A stretch of 9,507 bases of DNA from DASRHY01 sp046765875 (GCA_046765875.1 JBKPSJ010000024.1:1-9507); one strand, 5' to 3'. Shown: positions 1-6,443, numbered from the stretch's first letter. Made by a program: numbers and translations. Notes: generated from the letters alone by a model not told the origin.

Positions 1-385
1 CTCGTACATCGTCCACCTCGAACCGGATGTCGCCGCCGTCGGCCAACCGCCGTGCGATCAGATCCTTGACGACCTCCTGCTGCCCGTACACGGTGATCGA
101 TCGGCCGGTCAGGTCTTTCATGGGCACCCGGTGCCGCTCACCGGCGAACTGCAGGTTGATCCCGCCGTGTTCGAGCCCTTCACGGTCGAGCCGATCGCCA
201 ACGCCGCTGGAACGGAGCAGGTCCACTGAGCCCTGTTCGAGGACGCCGGCCCGGACCCGGTGCTCGACGTACTCGCGGCTGCGCGCCTCCAGCACCACCG
301 ACTCGATGCCGGCCAGGTGGAGCAGATGGGACAGCATCAGCCCGGCGGGTCCGGCGCCGACGATGCCGATCTGGGTCCGCGTCAC
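1..385 (-). CDS. pobA: 4-hydroxybenzoate 3-monooxygenase, N-terminal part (cut by window start)
   Basis: This is the first 128 codons of a FAD-dependent aromatic hydroxylase. The enzyme family converts 4-hydroxybenzoate to protocatechuate in the cytosol using NAD(P)H and O2. Seen directly: the dinucleotide-binding motif GIVGAGPAGLMLSHLL at residues 7-22, an acidic residue ending the second strand (VVLEARS), the PobA-typical stretch HRVRAGVLEQGSVDLL at about residues 48-63, and VYGQQEVVKDLIARRL at about 101-116. In Pseudomonas PobA the equivalents are RAGVLEQG and VYGQTEV, so the assignment is strong even from this fragment. The GTG start at 385 follows the stop of the upstream MFS gene by 4 nt and has GGGGTG a few bases upstream. 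An ATG at 390 is out of frame and meets a stop at its third codon. The gene is last of the visible minus-strand operon, and its product is the substrate of PcaHG encoded by the divergent operon. Confidence 0.93.
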   Translation of the reverse strand, partial: MTRTQIGIVGAGPAGLMLSHLLHLAGIESVVLEARSREYVEHRVRAGVLEQGSVDLLRSSGVGDRLDREGLEHGGINLQFAGERHRVPMKDLTGRSITVYGQQEVVKDLIARRLADGGDIRFEVDDVR

Positions 386-389
386 GTCA

Positions 390-1574
390 TCACCCCACAA
401 CTCCGGCCCGGCCGGCACCCCATGCGCCGGCCGCCATCGCCGCGATCGCGCCGAGCACCGCGAGCAGCGGCACCGTCCACGACCCGGTCGCGTCGCGCAG
501 CGCGCCGAGCAGGAACGGGCCGGTCGCGCCGATCAGGTACCCGGCCGACTGGACGGTGCCGGACAGCGACCGGGCAACGTCCGGCGTCCGCGACCGCAAC
601 ACGATCAGCGCCAGCGCAAGCGCGATCGACGCTCCCTGAGCAAGTCCGGCGATCACCGACCACACCAGGTACGCACCCGGCGCGACCAGCAACCCGATGA
701 CGCCGACGGCCCAGGCCACGCAGATCGTCAGTGCCAGCGCGCGCTGGTCCGACTGGCGACCGGCGATCGCCGGCACCAGCAGCGCCGCCACGACCCCGAA
801 CAGGTTGAACAGCGACAACGCCAGCCCGGCACGCCCGGCGCTGACGTTGTGCTCGCGCAGGAACGCGGGCAACCACGCCAGTACGGCGAAGTAGGCCAGC
901 GACTGCATCCCCATGAACAGCGACAACCACCACGTCACCCGACTCCTGACCACCTGCCGCCGCCCACCGGAGGCAGCCACCGGCGCGTCCGTGCGAAACC
1001 GCAGAAACCGCGACCAGGCGATGGCGGCGAGCACGGCCGGGATCGCCCATACCAGCAGCGCCCCGCGCCAGCCCAGCCCTGTTGACGCCAGTGGCGCGCT
1101 GATCGCCGATGCGACGGCCGCGCCGCCGATCAGTGAGCCCGTATACAACCCGGTCGCCAGCCCGACTATGTGGTCGGACCGATCCGACAGATGTTGCTTC
1201 ACGAGCATCGGCGTCAGCACATTCCCGACCGTGATCGCCGCTCCGAGGATCACCGTTCCGATGAAGAACCAGGTTGCCGTCGGCAACAAACGGAGAACGG
1301 TCGCCGCGGCCAGCACCGCCATCGCCAGCACCATCGTCAGGTCGCTCCCGATCCGCCGCCCAACTCCGGCCGCCACCGCCGACAGTCCGCCGAAGCACAA
1401 CACCGGCACGGCGGTCAGCAGCCCCGCCGCACCACGCGACAAACCCAGATCGGCCCGGATGTCGGGCAGCAACGGCGACACCGCCGCGATGCCCGCCCGG
1501 AGGTTGACCGCCACCAGTGCCACCGCCGGAAGTACGAACGACAGCTTCAGGCCGGTCTGTGTCGTCGAGGTCAT
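390..1574 (-). CDS. MFS transporter, CynX/NimT-like
   Basis: A 394-residue major facilitator protein with about twelve hydrophobic segments split by a charged central loop (near SRFLRFRTDAPVAASGGRR). The first segment carries NLRAGIAAVSPLLPDIRADL at residues 24-43, which resembles the start of cyanate/nitroimidazole-type (CynX/NimT) MFS proteins. It differs from the aromatic acid/H+ symporter (PcaK/BenK) motif. The cargo cannot be read from sequence. Its place between an aldehyde dehydrogenase and pobA suggests uptake or export of an aromatic acid. I chose the ATG at 1574 (MTSTTQTGLK) because it lies 8 nt after the aldehyde dehydrogenase stop, with GAGG about 9 nt upstream. A longer reading from 1625 would add 17 polar residues and overlap the previous gene by 43 nt. 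The gene ends 4 nt before pobA, so it is co-transcribed with it. Confidence 0.85.
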   Translation of the reverse strand: MTSTTQTGLKLSFVLPAVALVAVNLRAGIAAVSPLLPDIRADLGLSRGAAGLLTAVPVLCFGGLSAVAAGVGRRIGSDLTMVLAMAVLAAATVLRLLPTATWFFIGTVILGAAITVGNVLTPMLVKQHLSDRSDHIVGLATGLYTGSLIGGAAVASAISAPLASTGLGWRGALLVWAIPAVLAAIAWSRFLRFRTDAPVAASGGRRQVVRSRVTWWLSLFMGMQSLAYFAVLAWLPAFLREHNVSAGRAGLALSLFNLFGVVAALLVPAIAGRQSDQRALALTICVAWAVGVIGLLVAPGAYLVWSVIAGLAQGASIALALALIVLRSRTPDVARSLSGTVQSAGYLIGATGPFLLGALRDATGSWTVPLLAVLGAIAAMAAGAWGAGRAGVVG

Positions 1575-1582
1575 GGACGACC

Positions 1583-3034
1583 TCAGAATGGGTACTGATC
1601 GACGTTCCCCTGCAGGGTGAGCCACTGGGTGTCGGTGAACGCGGCCAGGTTCGCATCCGGCCCGCCGAACCGTGCACCGGTGCCGGACGCGCCGCGCCCG
1701 CCGAATGGTGCGACCGCCTCATCGTCGACGGTCTGGTCGTTGATGTGCACGATCCCGGTCGGGATCCGGTCGGCCAGCGCAAGCGCCTTCGACACGTCGC
1801 CGCTGAGGATTCCCAGCGACAGGCCGTACTCGGTGTCCGTCGCCAGCGCCACCGCCTCGTCCAGGCTGTCGAACCGGGTCACCGCCGCGACCGGCCCGAA
1901 GACCTCGTTCGCGTACGCCGGGCCGTCACCGGCCAGCACGGTCGGCCGGTAGAACAGGTTCTCGTACGTCCCGCCCGCGGCCAGTCGCGCACCGGCGTCC
2001 ACGCTGGCCGTGACCAGTCCGTGCACCTTGTCCCGCTGGCCGGCATCGATGAGCGGGCCCAGGGCAACTTGTTCCGTCGCCGGGTTGCCGACCGGCAGCG
2101 CGTCGGCCTTCGCGGCCAGCCGTTCGACGTAGGAGTCCGCGACGGAGGAGTGGACGAGGTGCCGGCCGGTGGCCATGCAGATCTGGCCCTGGTGCAGGAA
2201 CGAGCCGAAGGCGCCGGCCGAGACCGCCAGGTCGAGGTCGGCGTCGTCGAGCACGATCAATGCCGAGTTCCCGCCCAGTTCGAGCAACGAACGCTTGAGC
2301 AGTCGCCCGCACGCCTCGCCGACCTTGCGGCCCGCTGCTGACGAACCGGTGAAACTGATCGCTTGTACGCCAGGGTGCTCGACCAGTGCGGTGCCGACAT
2401 CCGGTCCGCCCGGGAGGACGTGCAGCAGGCCGGGCGGCAGACCGGCCTCCTCGAAGACCCGGGCAAGCGTGACCCCACCGGACACCGCGGTCCGTGGATC
2501 CGGCTTGAGCACGACGGCGTTGCCAAGGGCTAGGGCCGGTGCCACCGAGCGGATCGACAGGATCAGCGGGTAGTTGAAGGGTGCGATCACCCCGACCACT
2601 CCCAGCGGACGGCGCCGGGCGAGGCTGAGCCGCGGCCGCGCGGTCGGCAGGATCTGGCCCAGCGTGTGTGATGCCAGCGCCGCCGCCTCGTAGCACTCCT
2701 GCGCGGCCACATGGGTCTCGACCTGCGCCTTCGGCGGGATCGAGCCGGCCTCACGGACCAGCCAGTCCTCGACCTCCTTGGCCTCCTCCTCCCAGAGCGC
2801 GCCGGCGCGGCGCAGTACCGCTGCCCGCTCCTCGAAGTTCGTCGCCGCCCAGCCCGCTTGCGCCTCGGCGGCCCGCTTCACCGCGCGGTCGATGTCGGCT
2901 TGACCCGCGAGCCCGACCGAGCCGAGTTCCTTGCCGGTCGCCGGCTCGGTGACGGTCCTGGAGCCGCCGGCCGCGGTGCTCCATCCGTCGGTGTAGATCC
3001 GGCCGGCCCAGTCGCCGGCGTCCAACAGAGTCAC
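1583..3034 (-). CDS. NAD(P)+-dependent aryl-aldehyde dehydrogenase (benzaldehyde dehydrogenase-like)
   Basis: A complete 483-residue aldehyde dehydrogenase that would oxidise an aryl aldehyde to the carboxylate. Visible landmarks by residue are PFNYP with the oxyanion-stabilising Asn154, LKPDP with cofactor-binding Lys177, FTGS at 228-231, the general base Glu252 in LELGGN, and the nucleophile Cys286 in GQICMATGR. The Glu-Cys spacing of 34 is normal for the superfamily. The GQICMATGR loop and overall look match the benzaldehyde/vanillin dehydrogenase branch. The GTG start at 3034 shares a GTGA overlap with the stop of the decarboxylase and has GGGAGG 5 nt upstream, so it is translationally coupled. 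Context implies it takes the aldehyde made by the upstream decarboxylase and makes the substrate of PobA, so 4-hydroxybenzaldehyde is a plausible substrate (inference). Unlike its upstream neighbour, this gene looks intact. Confidence 0.9.
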   Translation of the reverse strand: MTLLDAGDWAGRIYTDGWSTAAGGSRTVTEPATGKELGSVGLAGQADIDRAVKRAAEAQAGWAATNFEERAAVLRRAGALWEEEAKEVEDWLVREAGSIPPKAQVETHVAAQECYEAAALASHTLGQILPTARPRLSLARRRPLGVVGVIAPFNYPLILSIRSVAPALALGNAVVLKPDPRTAVSGGVTLARVFEEAGLPPGLLHVLPGGPDVGTALVEHPGVQAISFTGSSAAGRKVGEACGRLLKRSLLELGGNSALIVLDDADLDLAVSAGAFGSFLHQGQICMATGRHLVHSSVADSYVERLAAKADALPVGNPATEQVALGPLIDAGQRDKVHGLVTASVDAGARLAAGGTYENLFYRPTVLAGDGPAYANEVFGPVAAVTRFDSLDEAVALATDTEYGLSLGILSGDVSKALALADRIPTGIVHINDQTVDDEAVAPFGGRGASGTGARFGGPDANLAAFTDTQWLTLQGNVDQYPF

Positions 3035-4343
3035 GATGACCTCCCACGGGAATTGGTGTCCGGCGCAACCCGGACGTCGAGCAGCAGTGGTTCGTTGCGC
3101 GCGGCAAGGGCCGGCAGGACCTGGTCCAGCGTCTCGATCAGCTCCGGCAGCGAGCGGATCCGCCGGGCCGGGCAGCCGAGCGAGAGCGCCATCCCAGCCA
3201 GGTCGACGTCGAATCCAGGCCACGGCGGTTTGCGGCCTGCCTGTGCCGCCAGTTCGTTCATCACGGCGTAACCGCCGTTGTTGAGGACGATGAACAGCAC
3301 GCCGCAGTCGTACCGGGCGGCGCTCCAGAGCGCCTGGATCCCGTACAGCGACGAGCCGTCGCCCACGATGGCGACTACCGGCCGAGACGGATCGCCCATC
3401 CGCAACCCCGTTGCCGCCGGCAATGCGAAGCCGAGACCACCCATGGCCGCGCTCACATACCCACCCGGTGAGCGGGCTGGGAGAATCCGGAGTAGGTCCG
3501 GCCGGCTCGACGGCGTCTCCTCGACCAGCACGACGTCCTCGGACCACCGCTCGGCCAGCGCATGGAAGACGTCTGTGGCCCGCAACGTCCCGTCGGTCTC
3601 CAGGCCGAGCGGCTGGGCGGACAACGCGGCAGCGCCTGCCGGACGTACGCGGACCGACCGGGCGACGAGCGCACAGGTCCCCGCGACATCCGCCACGACA
3701 CCCAGCTCGGCCCTGCTCCGGTGTACGACATCGGGATCGTCCGACACACCACGACCCGAGTATCCGCCGACACCAGCGGCCCCGGCTCGTAAACGTACTG
3801 CCGGAACGCCGCCCCGCCGACCACGAGAACCACGTCGTGCGGCGCCAGCGCCGTACGCAGACCGGACCGTCCGGGCGGCAGGTGCCCGGCGAACCGCGGA
3901 TGGTCCTGCGGGAAGCCGGCCCGGGTCTCGAACGCCTCCTCCCAGACCGGGCAGCCCAGCCGGTCGACCAAATCGGTGAGCGCCTGCCAGGTCGCGGGAT
4001 CGTCCGCACCCGCCCCGACCACAACCGCGGGGGCGGAAGCACCGTCGAGCACGGAAACGATCTCGCGAGCCGCGGCGGGATCGATAGCGGTCGGCCGCAA
4101 CACCTGCCCCGGCGCTGCCACACCGAGACCCTCGGATGTCACGGCCGACCAGTCATCCATCGGCACGGTGACGAGCGCCGGACCACGCCGGTACACCGCC
4201 TCGTGCCAGGCCCGCCGGATCGCGGCGGGCACGTCCTGAGCGATCACCGGCTGGTCGGTCCAGACCGGATAGGCGCCGGCCAGTCCGTCCAGCCGTCCGG
4301 CCAGGAACGGCTCCAGCGCGAGATGCCGGCGGTCCCTTGCCGG
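3031..4343 (-). pseudogene. mdlC: Benzoylformate decarboxylase-family ThDP enzyme, truncated at the 5' end and frameshifted
   Basis: Remains of a thiamine-diphosphate decarboxylase of the MdlC type (aryl-glyoxylate to aryl-aldehyde + CO2). The homologous reading starts at about 4334 (DRRHLALEPFLAGRLDGLAG) and runs through PALVTVPMDDW, PAVVVGAGADD and GGAAFRQYVYEPGPL to TRVVVC near 3745. It then moves to another frame (SDDPDVVHRSRAELGVVADV) and continues to the stop at 3031. The second frame carries GGLGFALPAATG and the ThDP/Mg motif GDG-X24-NN (GDGSSLYGIQALW...LNN). About 436 of roughly 530 residues remain. The missing ~100 N-terminal residues hold the conserved Glu of the PYR domain that activates ThDP, so no active enzyme is expected. 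At the place of catalytic His281 of Pseudomonas MdlC (FRYHQYDPG, recalled) this copy has Tyr (FRQYVYEPG), so the exact substrate is uncertain even for an intact relative. The 3' end overlaps the aldehyde dehydrogenase start (GTGA). An assembly error is the alternative to true decay. Confidence 0.82.
3744..3755 (-). other. Frameshift site inside the decarboxylase
   Basis: On the minus strand the reading is CGG GTC GTG GTG TGT CGG in the upstream frame, but homologous sequence resumes as GTG TCG GAC GAT in the -1 frame. Restoring one base in the GTGGTGTGT run would read TRVVVVSDDPD. That matches the length of the same stretch in Pseudomonas MdlC (TRLISVTCDP, recalled). The run is a short GT/GTG repeat, prone to slippage in replication or in sequencing. 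I see no classical X-XXY-YYZ slippery heptamer, so programmed frameshifting is unlikely. Confidence 0.8.
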
Positions 4344-4678
4344 TCACCACCAAGCACCTTGAGCGGCAGGTTCTCCGTGCAGGCAAGGATCACCGACGCC
4401 ACGTTGGCGAACACGAAGTCGAACTCGCCGCTCATCACGCCGGGAATAGCGGCCGCGCCACCGGTGGTGGCCACCACCTGGACGTCCAGCCCCTGCTCCT
4501 TGAAGAAGCCCTTCTTCACGCCCAGGTGCAGCGGGGCGACGTCGATGATCGGCAGCGCGCCGACCTTGATCTTGACCGGGTTGTCGGCGGTGCCGCTGCC
4601 ACCTCCGCTGTCGTCCCCGCCGCAGCCCGCGGCGGTGAGCAGGGCGACTGCCAGGCCGGCGGCGATGAGACGACGCAT
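4344..4678 (-). pseudogene. ABC-type substrate-binding lipoprotein, N-terminal fragment (NMT1/SsuA-like)
   Basis: The first ~111 codons of a periplasmic-type binding protein of the nitrate/sulfonate/taurine (NMT1/THI5-like) family. It starts with a short basic stretch and a hydrophobic signal segment ending in TAAGC, a lipobox variant with lipidation predicted at Cys19. A Gly/Ser-rich linker (DDSGGGSGT) and the family-like stretch IKVGALPIIDVAPLHLGVKKGFF follow, then a second stretch, EFDFVFANVASVILACTENLPLK. The family is usually about 320-350 residues. Here the homology stops at about KVLGG (4346) and the frame runs on to a stop at 4244 through out-of-frame decarboxylase sequence. The ATG at 4678 has GAGGAGG about 8 nt upstream. 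No ABC permease or ATPase gene is in the window, so the rest of a transporter may have been lost in the same event. It is the promoter-proximal gene of the minus-strand operon. Confidence 0.82.
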
Positions 4679-4725
4679 GTGTGAGTCCTCCTCGGACCCC
4701 CCGACGCGGACGGCGATCTGGAGTT

Positions 4726-4740
4726 GTTCGCTAAGCGAAC
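4726..4740. promoter_or_regulatory. Operator-like palindrome, distal site on the left promoter
   Basis: GTTCGCTAAGCGAAC is a perfect inverted repeat with 7-bp arms around one central base. It is the outer member of a pair of GTTC-N7-GAAC sites 19 bp apart downstream of the minus-strand promoter. It agrees at 12 of 15 positions with the PcaR (IclR family) site of Pseudomonas putida as I recall it (GTTCGATAATCGCAC). Confidence 0.75.
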
Positions 4741-4744
4741 GAGC

Positions 4745-4759
4745 GTTCTCATTGAGAAC
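4745..4759. promoter_or_regulatory. Operator-like palindrome, proximal site on the left promoter
   Basis: GTTCTCATTGAGAAC is a perfect inverted repeat with 7-bp arms around one base. It overlaps the end of the minus-strand -10 box and the predicted transcription start (~4750), a position typical for repression. It lies 19 bp, about two helical turns, from the outer site. Confidence 0.75.
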
Positions 4760-4786
4760 CTAGTACCGGACCGCGAGCAGCGTCAA
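4757..4786 (-). promoter_or_regulatory. Predicted sigma70-type promoter of the minus-strand operon
   Basis: On the minus strand TTGACG (4786-4781) is followed after 18 nt by TAGGTT (4762-4757), which fits the actinobacterial TTGACn / TAnnnT pattern. The predicted start is near 4750, giving a leader of about 70 nt before the binding-protein ATG at 4678. The -10 box runs straight into the proximal operator palindrome. Confidence 0.68.
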
Positions 4787-4796
4787 CAGTTGACGC
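4780..4796. repeat. Central 17-bp palindrome holding both -35 boxes
   Basis: GCGTCAAC-A-GTTGACGC is a perfect inverted repeat with 8-bp arms around base 4788. Each arm contains a TTGACG -35 hexamer, one for each of the divergent promoters. It could also be a binding site in its own right, but its overlap with two well-spaced promoters explains it sufficiently. Confidence 0.75.
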
Positions 4797-4819
4797 CGCG
4801 TCGCGCGTCGACCTATGTT
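4790..4819 (+). promoter_or_regulatory. Predicted sigma70-type promoter of the pca operon
   Basis: TTGACG (4790-4795), an 18-nt spacer and TATGTT (4814-4819) give a predicted start at about 4826. The layout is the exact mirror image of the minus-strand promoter about base 4788. The -10 box overlaps the first base pairs of the GTTC-N7-GAAC site that follows. Confidence 0.7.
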
Positions 4820-4831
4820 CGTGTGATGAAC
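4817..4831. promoter_or_regulatory. Operator-like site, proximal on the pca promoter
   Basis: GTTCGTGTGATGAAC keeps the outer GTTC...GAAC half-sites but has an imperfect core, unlike its perfect mirror partner at 4745-4759. The whole of ATGTTC-N7-GAACAT (4815-4833) is a 6-bp-arm inverted repeat. It covers the end of the -10 box and the predicted transcription start. Confidence 0.65.
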
Positions 4832-4873
4832 ATCCGTTCGCGATACGAACGCGCCGTCGAACGGATCCGCTGA
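4826..4873 (+). CDS. Possible 15-codon leader peptide upstream of pcaI
   Basis: ATG at 4826 opens a reading frame for MNIRSRYERAVERIR, ending in TGA at 4871-4873, 2 nt before the GTG start of pcaI. The ATG coincides with the predicted transcription start (7 nt after the -10 box), so it could be read as a leaderless start, which is common in actinobacteria. Five of 15 codons are Arg. pcaI has only a weak ribosome-binding sequence (GGA about 10 nt upstream), so re-initiation after this ORF could feed pcaI. It could equally be a chance ORF: it is short, and part of its sequence is fixed by the distal operator. Confidence 0.35.
   Translation: MNIRSRYERAVERIR
4836..4850. promoter_or_regulatory. 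Operator-like site, distal on the pca promoter
   Basis: GTTCGCGATACGAAC has 5-bp matching arms (GTTCG/CGAAC). It lies 19 bp downstream of the proximal site, the same spacing as the left pair, and mirrors the site at 4726-4740. It falls inside the transcribed leader, within the short upstream ORF. Confidence 0.62.
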
Positions 4874-4875
4874 CC

Positions 4876-5676
4876 GTGGCGGCCATCGTCGGGCTCGCCG
4901 AGGGAGTCGCCGAACTGGTACACGACGGCGACCTGGTCGCGCTGGAGGGTTTCACCCACCTGATCCCGTTCGCCGCGGGGCACGAGATAATCCGACAGCG
5001 CCGCCGGGACCTGACGCTGGCCCGGATGACGCCGGACGTGATCTACGACCAGCTGATCGGGATGGGCTGCGCGCGCCGGCTGATCTTCAGCTGGGGCGGC
5101 AACCCGGGAGTCGGCTCGCTGCACCGCTTCCGCGACGCGGTCCAGAACGGCTGGCCGGTGCCGCTGGAGATCGAGGAGCACAGCCACGCCGGAATGGCGA
5201 ACCGCTACGTCGCCGGCGCGTCCGGACTGCCGTTCGCCGTCCTGCGCGGCTACACCGGGACCGACCTGGTCGCGCAGACCGACACGATCAAGCCGATCAC
5301 CTGCCCGTTCACCGGTGAGCTGCTGACCGCCGTGCCGGCACTGCGGCCGGATGTCACTGTGATCCACGCGCAGCGGGCCGACCGCGACGGCACCGTCCAG
5401 CTTTGGGGGATCAGCGGGATCCAGAAGGAGGCGCTACTGGCCGCACAGCGCTCGCTGGTCACCGTCGAGGAGATCGTCGACGAGCTGACGCCGGTGCCGG
5501 ACCAGGTCGTGCTGCCGAGTTGGGCCGTCACGGCGGTGGCGGTGGCACCCGGTGGTGCGAGACCGTCGTACGCGATGGGATACGTCGAGCGCGACAACGA
5601 CTTCTACGTGGGCTGGGACGCGATCAGCCGCGATCGCGACGCCTTCGCCGTCTGGATGAGCGAGAACATCCTGTGA
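4876..5676 (+). CDS. pcaI: 3-oxoadipate CoA-transferase, alpha subunit (CatI/PcaI type)
   Basis: A 266-residue class I CoA-transferase A subunit. With PcaJ it moves CoA from succinyl-CoA to 3-oxoadipate, the step before thiolysis to succinyl-CoA and acetyl-CoA. Visible landmarks are DGDLVALEGFTHLIPFAAGHE at about residues 17-37, LTLARMTPDVIYDQLIGMGC at 46-65, SWGGNPGVGS at 72-81, the LEIEEHSHAGMANRYVAGAS region, and IQKEALLAAQRSLVTVEEIVD towards the C-terminus. This is the longer CatI-like form seen in actinobacteria and in Pseudomonas knackmussii CatI, not the short P. putida PcaI form. The GTG at 4876 is the only usable start in frame, and no other start codon lies upstream in this frame as far as the promoter. 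Its stop overlaps the next start (GTGA). It is first in the pca operon, behind the operator-rich promoter. Confidence 0.92.
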   Translation: MAAIVGLAEGVAELVHDGDLVALEGFTHLIPFAAGHEIIRQRRRDLTLARMTPDVIYDQLIGMGCARRLIFSWGGNPGVGSLHRFRDAVQNGWPVPLEIEEHSHAGMANRYVAGASGLPFAVLRGYTGTDLVAQTDTIKPITCPFTGELLTAVPALRPDVTVIHAQRADRDGTVQLWGISGIQKEALLAAQRSLVTVEEIVDELTPVPDQVVLPSWAVTAVAVAPGGARPSYAMGYVERDNDFYVGWDAISRDRDAFAVWMSENIL

Positions 5677-6443
5677 CCGACGACTGGACCGAGGACGAGA
5701 TGATGACAGTCGCGGCCGCGCGTCATCTCAACGACGGTGATGTGTGTTTCGTCGGCATCGGCCTGCCGAGCACCGCGGCGAACCTGGCCCGCCGCACGCA
5801 TGCGCCCGCGCTGGTGCTGGTGTACGAGTCCGGCTGCCTGGGCGCGCGACCGGCGCGGCTGCCGTTGTCGATCGGCGACGGCGAACTGGCCGCGACCGCC
5901 GAGGCCGTGGTCAGCGTCCCCGAGGTGTTCAACTACTGGCTCCAGCCCGGCCGGATCGACGTCGGCTTCCTGGGCGCCGCCCAGCTCGACCGGTACGCGA
6001 ACATCAACACGACTGTGATCGGCGACTACCGCGACCCGAAGGTCCGGCTGCCCGGGGCCGGCGGTGCACCCGAGATCGCCGCGTGCTGCCGCGAGGTCAT
6101 CATCGTGCTCCGGCACAGCCTGCGGGCATTCGTCGAACGGGTCGACTTCGTCACGTCTGTCGGGTACGGCGAAGGCGCGGGTGATCGTGAGCGGCTCGGC
6201 CTGACCGGAGCGGGACCCCGCTTGGTGGTCACCGACCTCGGCATCCTTGAGCCGGATCCGCAGACGTGCGAGCTCACCCTCACCCACGTACACCCCGGTG
6301 TCACGGTGGACCAGGTCCGCGACGCCACTGGTTGGCAGCTCGCGCTCGCCGACGCCCTCACCACCACCGAGCCGCCCACGTCCACCGAGCTCGCCGCGCT
6401 GCGCGCCCTGACCGCGACCGTCCCGTCGAGGGGATTGGAATGA
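5673..6443 (+). CDS. pcaJ: 3-oxoadipate CoA-transferase, beta subunit (CatJ/PcaJ type)
   Basis: A 256-residue CoA-transferase B subunit, partner of PcaI. It contains GIGLPSTAANLARRTHAP at about residues 28-45 and YESGCLGARP at 51-60. Glu52 in that motif fits the active-site Glu that forms the CoA thioester in this family. Further on are FLGAAQLDRYANINTTVIGDY and the C-terminal LTLTHVHPGVTVDQVRDATG, both usual for the family. The GTG start at 5673 overlaps the pcaI stop by 4 nt (GTGA), and the gene ends in an ATGA overlap with pcaH, so subunit synthesis is coupled. No strong ribosome-binding sequence precedes it, in keeping with coupling. Confidence 0.92.
   Translation: MTDDWTEDEMMTVAAARHLNDGDVCFVGIGLPSTAANLARRTHAPALVLVYESGCLGARPARLPLSIGDGELAATAEAVVSVPEVFNYWLQPGRIDVGFLGAAQLDRYANINTTVIGDYRDPKVRLPGAGGAPEIAACCREVIIVLRHSLRAFVERVDFVTSVGYGEGAGDRERLGLTGAGPRLVVTDLGILEPDPQTCELTLTHVHPGVTVDQVRDATGWQLALADALTTTEPPTSTELAALRALTATVPSRGLE

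Noticed and set aside
27..1085. Long + strand open frame opposite pobA and the transporter (also 913-1620)
   Set aside because: The Arg/Pro-rich product without family features is typical of antisense shadows in high-GC DNA. The minus strand encodes clear proteins here.
1575..1625. Longer start for the MFS transporter at 1625
   Set aside because: It would overlap the dehydrogenase gene by 43 nt and add a polar tail. The ATG at 1574 has better spacing and a ribosome-binding sequence.
3740..3760. Programmed -1 ribosomal frameshift in the decarboxylase
   Set aside because: There is no X-XXY-YYZ slippery heptamer, and the gene already lacks its 5' end, so a simple indel explains it better.
1583..4123. 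An 846-codon open frame that looks like a fusion of a large N-terminal domain to aldehyde dehydrogenase
   Set aside because: Only the last 483 codons are dehydrogenase. The Arg/Pro-rich first part is the decarboxylase region read in the wrong frame, and a GTG with a good ribosome-binding sequence lies at 3034.
4736..4749. CGAACGAGCGTTCT, close to the actinobacterial LexA (SOS) box
   Set aside because: It arises from the facing half-sites of two GTTC-N7-GAAC operators 19 bp apart. A similar GAAC-N4-GTTC appears at 4828-4839 in the right pair for the same reason, and no SOS-type gene follows.
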